NCBI GenBank assembly: GCA_024220505.1
Contig: JAKZZE010000002.1
Location: forward strand, 1 to 64,000
DNA length: 64,000 nucleotides
DNA from: Rhizopus arrhizus
Taxonomy: Eukaryota; Mucoromycota; Mucoromycetes; Mucorales; Rhizopodaceae
Direction: 5' to 3'
Shown: positions 57,583 through 64,000 of the stretch, piece by piece
Numbering within the stretch: position 1 is the first letter of the stretch
Layout: every line of letters starts with the position of its first letter
Notes under the pieces: model-generated
The model's input: only the letters and a program-made list of their open reading frames with translations
Told to the model about the DNA's origin: nothing
The model's database searches: none
Program-made: the position numbers and the translations under genes

Positions 57583-59200
57583 ATGTCAACAATTACACTG
57601 TTTGCTGAAACTACTCAACGGTTTCTAGAACGAAATTCCAATGCGGTCAAGCTGAGCCTGACAGCAGTAGCAGCTTCAGCTCTAACAGCCGTCAGTATCA
57701 TTAGTTATCAAACCAATCAACGCCGTTTAAGAGCGAGATCTTTAAAAGACGAACTTAAAGAAGCAGAGTTACATAGACCTATTGATTTAACGCCCGTAGG
57801 CACAACCATTAGCCACCACATTCCACCCAACTTGTTTACAGAGCAGTCGATTGAAGCACAATTAAGCAAAATGACTGAATTCTTGGGCAAAAAAGGAGCG
57901 CGTAAGGTTCGAGAGTCTTTTGTGATTATAGTCGGTGCGGGTGGTGTAGGTTCTTGGGCAGCGCTTATGCTTTTACGTTCTGGTATAAAGCGCATTCGAA
58001 TCATTGATTTCGATCAAGTTACTTTAAGTAGCTTGAACCGTCATGCTGTTGCGACTTTAGAAGACGTTGGTACACCTAAAGTTCGATGTATCAAAAAACA
58101 TTTTAACGAGATTGCTCCCTTTGTACAAGTTGAAGATTGTATTGATTTATTAAATGAAGATAATGTGGATGATTTGCTGGGAGGTAAGTTTATTTAGACC
58201 AAAAATCAATGAAATATTAATTTATGTAGGAAATCCTGATTTTGTTATTGATGCAATTGACAATATCAACACTAAAATTGATTTAATGAAATATTGTTAT
58301 GAAAAGAAATTAAATGTTATTAGTTCAATGGGCGCTGGTGCAAAAGCTGATCCATCTCGTATTCAAATTGCCGATATAAGCGAGACATTTGGTAAATGAG
58401 AAGAAGAAGAAAAAAAGGGCGGGGGGATAAAAGAGCTTACTTTTTGTGTATCGATTTAGAGGATCCACTTGCGAGAGCAGTTAGAAAAAAGTTAAAAAAA
58501 TTAGGTATTCTTAGTGGAATACAAGTAGCTTACTCTACCGAAAAGCCCAGCCATGTTAAACTATTGCCACTAGGTAAGATAGAGAAAGGATGCGTATAAT
58601 AAAAAAAAACTGATGATTTTGTTTAAAAGAGGAAGAAAAAGTTGAAGATAGAGAAGAATTTGCGGCATTACCTGATTTTAGAGCACGTATCTTGCCTGTA
58701 TTGGGGACTATTCCTAGTATGTTTGGTATGGCTATAGCAGCGAATATTATTCTTTGTATAGCAAAATATTCAGATTTTGATCCACTTGCTATTAAATTAA
58801 GAGAAGGATTGTATGGAAGGGTTCATAAAGAGATGATGACTAGAGAACAAAAGAGATTTAAAGAAATGTAAGATGTGAATTATAGAAAACAGATATTTAA
58901 TTTATTAGGGTTTGTACATTGGATGTACGCGATGTAGGATATATTTTTGAAGAAATGTGGCATGGAAAGAGTATCCTATCTGGTCCAAGTGACAAATTAT
59001 GCTTAACAAGATGGGATAAAACAAAACGACTTGGATATTTGAATACTGTATGCATGACAAGAATAGAAGCTAATACTCACGACAGTTTACCAGAAAATAC
59101 AGACCTTGAGAAATATTATGGAAAGGAAGTATACAATCGTGTTATCGATCGATTCAATCAGCAAGAAATTCAACATAAAACTTGGGAACAAGTCTTGTAA
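57583..59200 (+). CDS. tRNA threonylcarbamoyladenosine dehydratase (TCD1/TcdA family, E1-like)
   Basis: Five exons: 57583-58183, 58230-58391, 58460-58573, 58630-58868, 58910-59200; 468 residues. The N terminus has a single membrane segment (about 22-44, LSLTAVAASALTAVSIISY), as in yeast Tcd1/Tcd2, which sit on the mitochondrial outer membrane. The E1-like ATP-binding core follows: FVIIVGAGGVGSWAALML, IIDFDQVTLSSLNRHAVA, FVIDAIDNINTKIDL and VISSMGAGAKADPSRI. These enzymes adenylate and cyclise the t6A37 base of tRNAs to ct6A. The later part (GTIPSMFGMAIAANIIL) is the conserved end of the family core, followed by a fungal C-terminal extension. All junctions are GT..AG and keep frame. Tcd1 versus Tcd2 cannot be decided, so no symbol is given. 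Confidence 0.88.
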
Positions 59201-59638
59201 ATAATAGAAAAATTAAAATTTATGGATAGTTTATACGCCCAACAATCTTGTTATAAAAAGCAATTTTAAATATTGTACAAAGAATGATTCTTGTTTTGTT
59301 CATTTGAAACAGTACTTTTAAAGCTCAATGCGCATTATATAAAAGCATGTGTTTTAATTGGATAAAATATGTGAGCCAACCTTCTTTCATTATCTCAAAA
59401 TGAATAATTTTGATTGGTTAAAATCAAGTCTTACAAGAATAATTTTAGTCGAAACAAAAAATCATGCAAATCCATGCTTGAAATAAATACAGGAGAAATA
59501 AAGATTGGTTCTATTTATTTATTTCTATCTTTAATCTATTTACGTGACTCTATTCACTTGTTTTGATTTATAAACCATTTCTTGCTTTTCCTTTTTTTTT
59601 TTTCTTTTATTATTTATTTTCTATTATTATTATTTTTA
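59201..59638. other. Intergenic between two same-strand genes
   Basis: AT-rich, with T-rich tract just before the next ATG; no gene seen. Confidence 0.5.
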
Positions 59639-61456
59639 ATGAACACATTCATACCAAGATCACCTCCTTTAGGGCCTAATGAGTCAATCAAGATAGATAA
59701 TATCACATCTACTTCTCCACCCAAGACACCTCCTGGTGAAAAAAGTAAATTTTCTTTTAAAGGTGAAGTACGTCAATTTGGTCAAGGTGAATTTGAATCA
59801 GAGCAGCATTTTTATCCAAGAGTGCTGAATGCTCAAATTCATCCACTCATTCAATCATTTTTCACTTTGGGAAATGAACGTATCATTGCTCGTTATACTC
59901 ATCTCAATCCTCAAGTAAAACCAGAGTTATTAAAAAAGATATTGTCCTATACACCAAAACATTTTCAGTGGGCAGGTAAATAAAAGAAATAAAAAAAAAA
60001 AAAATCATTTATTCAATTCGATTATAGGCTCTGATCTATTTAATGTAACCACCGCTTCTGGTCATCGTCAAATGATCGTGATCGAAACAAACTCTTGTCC
60101 TTCCGGTCAAAAATCAATGCCACTCTTATCTGAAACGGGTGAGCATAACGAACAAGGTGGTTATCGTGTGGTGATTGAATCTGCCTTTCAACATCAACTT
60201 TCAAAAGCAGATCCTCAACTGGGTGGACTGGCCGTGATATGTGACAAGAACATGATGGAATCCACAGGTTATGCTGCTGTCTTGGCTGATGTAGCAAAAG
60301 AACATGTTTGGCATGTAGAATGGCATGTGAATGATCCTGATCCTGATGCAAAATGGATAGACAAAGTACTTTATATTCGTGATAAAGAAAAGAGTAAGTG
60401 AATTCATCTCTTTCTTTATCTTTCTCATCTCCCCCTTCTTTAGATTGGCACCCCATCCGTGCTTGTTTTCGTTATGTCACTCAAAAGCCTTGGAATCGAT
60501 TTCCTTTAAAGACAAGGACAATCGTTATGAATCAAATCATTAGTTGTCTTGCTGGTGGTAGAAATAAAATGATGGCCTCAAGAGCTTATGATTTTTATAA
60601 CTCAGAAATTGTTGACACTGGGCTATCGATCAAGACACCAGAGACGATCAATAATGTCACACTGGGTGAAGTTCCTTTATGGATTCGTTCAATGGGTGGA
60701 CATGCGGTTCTGAAGGTTCCTTATAGTAATGCAGGTCAAGGAGTATACACGATCACAAACAAGAATGAACTCAATGATTTCTTGAGCCAAGACCATCATT
60801 ACGATAAGGTAAACGGTTGATTATTGATGAACTTTATTGATTTTATCCCTAGTTTATCGTTCAATCACTTGTCGGAAATGCTTCTTGGTCAAGTGCGACA
60901 AGAACAGGAAAGTTCTTTCATGTTGGAACCATTCCGAATAAAAAGAGTAATACGTTTGTGAGTGATCTTCGTATGATGGTAGCAGGTAAATAGAAATCAT
61001 ATTTGATAATTTTATTTATATTCATTCATTCACAGGAAGTGAAGATGGCTTTAAGCCTGTTTGTATCTATGGACGTAAAGCTAGACTTCCACTGTTAGGA
61101 GAACTAAGAGAAGATGGTACATGTGAAGTTGATAAAGTATCTCTTTACTCATTATGTCTATAGATGACACTTGGGATATGCTTGGAACAAATCTATCCAT
61201 TAAGCTACCAGACGGTAGTTGGACAACAGATACTTCTAGGTTAATATTAATGGATCGTAAAGATTTCAATCAATTGGGTCTTGGCATAGATGATTTGATA
61301 GACGCCTACATACAAACCGTACTGGCCGTGATTGCTATTGATCGTATGGCGGCAAGACTAATGGCTGATGGAAATTTTGATTATCAATTATTTCAAAGTC
61401 TTAATCCTGATAATGCTTTGATGGATGAAATCAAAGAAGCAAATGAAGATTTTTAA
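59639..61456 (+). CDS. Uncharacterised protein, ATP-grasp-like
   Basis: Six exons: 59639-59975, 60028-60393, 60444-60808, 60853-60985, 61036-61116 and 61164-61456; 524 residues. The fifth intron is 47 nt with donor GTACATG; using it keeps the frame ([18 protein letters not shown]). The N terminus is Pro/Thr-rich and probably disordered. Notable blocks are [20 protein letters not shown] (about 120-140), which looks like an active-site segment, [20 protein letters not shown], which resembles the ATP-grasp nucleotide-binding strand and glycine-rich loop, and [21 protein letters not shown] infer an ATP-dependent ligase-like fold; substrate and pathway are unknown. I do not recognise a named family. 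Confidence 0.7.
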
Positions 61457-61700
61457 TGCATTGTAAAAAAAGACTAAATAAATTCTAACCTATTTTAATT
61501 CATTTATTATTATTGAAATAATATTTACATAATTATCCTTTTTTATAAGGAGCTATAAGCTCGGGTTTTTATTAAGTGACAAATAAGGATGGCACGGGAA
61601 AACGTTTTTGGTATGGAATATTTTAGGTTTTGAATTGTTTTTCATGGTTTTGTATTTATAGAGTCGAGCATGTACAGTTTAGTGGCAGTCAACAAGATGA
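61457..61700. other. 3' flank of the ATP-grasp-like gene and 3' end of the minus-strand LINE
   Basis: Contains a small palindrome (GAGCTTATAGCTC on the minus strand, near 61545-61560) that may be the 3' hairpin of the LINE remnant to its right. The exact element boundary is not clear. Confidence 0.35.
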
Positions 61701-61856
61701 AAGATACAATAACTGTAAATGTGGAAGAGGTAGAGGAGAAATCCCACTTGATAATAGCGATTCTTGGAGAGAAACGGACAAGAGTTGATAAGCATAGCGA
61801 ATGGTGACATCAGTAAGGAAAGGACGATTATCAAAAACAACTGCCCAATGATTGCG

Positions 61857-63319
61857 TCATATAGCCAACAAGATGGTACCAAGGAAAACAGAGAGAGCAT
61901 GGACCGTATCAGAGCGACATTTAGGGAAATTTAGGAGGAACAGTGCACGATGTAGCGAATAAATCGAAAACGGTTGTTCAAATTGTGAATCCCAAAGAGG
62001 GGACCAAACGGCAAGCTTTTGAGGACAGTCAAAGAGGAAATGGGAAGGTATTTCTTCCAGGTTTTTGCAAATAGGGCATAATTTAAAAGGCAGGTAAAGG
62101 TTCGACCGGCAAGGCAGTTTATTATGGGTTAACCTTACCATATGTTGCGACTTTGTGGTCGAAGGAGGGAAGCGCCATAGGAGAAACCATTTTGAGGGGG
62201 GAGGGGGAAGATCTGCGTATAGGGTCAAAGAAGACACTGGAGGGTTACATAGACAACAGTACCGTTTGGATGTGAGGCGTAGTTGATCACCGGGTTTTGG
62301 TGTCAAGGATAAGGCTACCAGGAAAGGAGACATGTCGATATGCGTGTGAGCTACCGGGATGAACGATGAGCTGGGTCGCAAGATGACCCGGACAAAAAAA
62401 GGATAAAGCTTCATATGATCAGATCGAACCCATTTAAGAAAGCGTTTTGTGAGGTATGGGTGTAGAGAGATTTCACTAGAAGATTTAGGTCGTAAGATGC
62501 CAATCATGAGTGGGCCCGCCACTGGCCTTTACCAAGAACAGTGGAATGCACAGGAGCCCGAAGAGCAAAATAGGATGTGACTAGGAAGAGATCTGACCAA
62601 GATGGTTGAATGAAAGAAACATTTGAAGACATTTTACAATCATAAAGGTCTAGAGCGCCAAAGATGTAATCGATACAAGATCTAGACATACCTCTAGAAA
62701 ATATCACTTAGAAGAGGTGATCGATATATGATAGCCAAGAAGGAGGTGCCTGACAGGGAACTGCAGAAGAAATAGGAGTTGCATATGTGTAATTGAAATC
62801 GCCAAGGACAAGATGCCTGGATGAGACATTTGGTAGCAGTGGTGTTCGGTTTTGAGCCAATGTATCAAAAAAAAACGAAGCGATCACGACTTGTTGCGGA
62901 AGCATAAATCACTGTAATGTATACAGGTTCAAAGGCATCTTGTGTATGTGAGACCAAGGTAGTAATGCCACGACCACAGATACTAAATCTGGTATCCGAA
63001 AAGGACAGCAACGGAGAAAATAAATTAGACCACAGTGTGGAGCTCATAAACTGTCAGTTGCTTAGAATTGAAGATGGAAGGTTTCTTGTAATGGAATAGT
63101 CGACGCTTGAGTTCCTTGAAGCGCTAGAATATCAAGAGAACGCGTACGAAGATAACGAATGAAATGGTTTCGAACTGATACATCAGCCGTCTTGACAAGA
63201 CTGCAGCAGTTGAGAGTAGCAATTCGAAAGTTAATTGAATTTGTTTGTTGAAAGATATCCGGGGGGTTAAAAGTTTCGTGAGAGTTAGAAGCCGTACGAG
63301 TACTCAATAAAGATGTCAT
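61857..63319 (-). pseudogene. LINE ORF2 remnant: endonuclease joined to C-terminal zinc knuckle, RT deleted
   Basis: ATG at 63319, twelve bases after the ORF1 stop. The frame changes at about 63060, 62890, 62707 and 62510, with stops at each break. Endonuclease pieces: TLNCCSLVKTADVS, LVLGDFNYTY, DYIFGAL. The next piece, RPKSSSEISLHPYLTKRF to LAVWSPLWDSQF, is the region that lies after the RT in fungal LINEs and carries a C-x2-C-x8-H-x4-C knuckle. The missing RT shows an internal deletion before or after insertion. Confidence 0.7.
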
Positions 63320-63330
63320 ATTAATAAAGA

Positions 63331-64000
63331 TTATTGAGAAGGTAGAGGGTCTACACTACTATATGATGCGACCAGATGTTCAGAGGTAATCCCTCCCTGT
63401 GTATCGATACTCATATCATCATTATTAGCTAGATCGTTGGAAGTCGTGTGAATAGAAGGGTCAGGATACCCCATCATTTCTGTATCCTCATTGGAAGTCA
63501 GAGGCTTGCCAGAGAGTTTCGTTTGATGGGGTACGTAGAATTCACAATCACGATGTTGTTTACCAACATGGCTTTCTTTCTTACAGTGTGGACAGACCTT
63601 AACAGCTGGAACAACAGGAATTATACTGTTATTAGTATAGGTGGAATCTTCAGATGTCAACATCTTATTAGTAGCTGAACGTAGAACCCAGGCATACTTT
63701 GACTTCTCACTTCCAGGCTGCTTAAGAATAGTAGGAATACCTGAAGCCTCTTGCACTGTAATAGGTGTTACAACCAGAAGTGAGGTGGTCTCTATATTAG
63801 CCTCATCAGACACGACAAAACCTTTATCAAGAGAAGTGACTGAATCGGAAGTGCTGATAGGAGGTTTCTCAGTAGCCGACATAACAAGTGTTTTACGGGT
63901 TTTCTTGCTGGGAGCGTCCGAGACTCCATATATATTCTTTCTATCACAGTATTTAGCGATATGTCCGGATTCATTGCGCCAATAGCAGATAGTAGCTTGC
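63331..64000 (-). pseudogene. LINE ORF1 remnant with two Cys/His motifs, runs off the window
   Basis: The frame is open from the window edge to the TAA at 63331. Near the edge it reads CYWRNESGHIAKYC, which is a CCHC knuckle with its second Cys changed to Arg (TGC to CGC). A second motif, CPHCKKESHVGKQHRDC, lies at about 63550-63600. CCHC knuckles bind nucleic acid in many LINE ORF1 proteins; the array LINE ORF1 lacks them, so the families are different. The 5' end lies outside the window. Confidence 0.65.

Larger units (their letters stand above)
61560..64000 (-). mobile_element. Degraded LINE of a second family, reverse transcriptase missing
   Basis: Minus-strand element entering from the right edge. 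In order: ORF1 with zinc-knuckle motifs (63331 to beyond 64000), the endonuclease start of ORF2 (INFRIATLNCCSL, about 63240), endonuclease motifs LVLGDFNYTY and CIDYIFGALDLYD, then directly the post-RT C-terminal region with CPICKNLEEIPSHFLFDC. No RT motifs occur between the endonuclease and the tail, so roughly the whole polymerase domain is deleted. Confidence 0.75.

Overview
The window looks like nuclear DNA of an early-diverging fungus, most likely a Mucoromycota (Mucorales-like) species. Reasons: AT-rich intergenic DNA, genes with many short introns (about 45-75 nt, GT..AG), an HSPA12-type Hsp70, an Alfy/WDFY3-like BEACH gene, a Fanzor remnant, and a heavy load of LINE, Ty3 and Tc1/mariner elements. 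The organism call is inference; no rRNA or organism-specific marker is present.

Region 1 (1-31313) is a head-to-tail array of one APE-type non-LTR retrotransposon (LINE). Units start at 91, 4869, 9733, 14579, 19435 and 26452, each with the same 14-bp 5' sequence TGAGCTAAGCGACC directly abutting the A-rich 3' tail of the preceding unit. Each unit has a ~200-bp 5' UTR, ORF1 (coiled coil plus basic/NLS region), ORF2 (APE endonuclease, reverse transcriptase, C-terminal zinc knuckle) and a ~265-bp 3' UTR ending in a small hairpin. ORF1 and ORF2 overlap by ATGA in every unit. Units 3, 4 and 5 are intact in both ORFs; unit 2 has one frameshift in each ORF; unit 1 is riddled with frameshifts; unit 6 has intact ORF1 but ORF2 carries two solo LTRs and is 3' truncated. 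A 487-bp non-coding unit (25965-26451) sits in the array and has the same 5' start and a related 3' hairpin, so it is a candidate SINE-like partner. A dead Tc1/mariner element (24291-25928) is inserted in the tail of unit 5.

Region 2 (31314-38136) holds unidentified debris and then a complete, apparently very young Ty3/gypsy chromovirus (32202-38131): 405-bp LTRs that I read as identical, 5-bp target duplication CGCAC, and a single gag-pol ORF with a C-terminal chromodomain.

Region 3 (38137-53230) is mixed: a nine-exon HSPA12-like Hsp70 gene (minus), a single-exon gene that looks like a domesticated gag-protease with a lost catalytic Asp, a long decayed Alfy/WDFY3-like BEACH-WD40-FYVE pseudogene, LINE 3' fragments, two inverted copies of a Tc1/IS630-type transposon end, and a C-terminal Fanzor (eukaryotic TnpB homologue) remnant.

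Region 4 (53231-61456) is ordinary gene space: gamma-COP (minus, with an apparent one-base frameshift near its end), a TcdA/TCD1-like tRNA t6A dehydratase (plus, divergent from gamma-COP across a promoter with a 55-base T run) and an uncharacterised ATP-grasp-like protein. Region 5 (61457-64000) is a degraded second LINE family on the minus strand, lacking its reverse transcriptase domain and running off the window.
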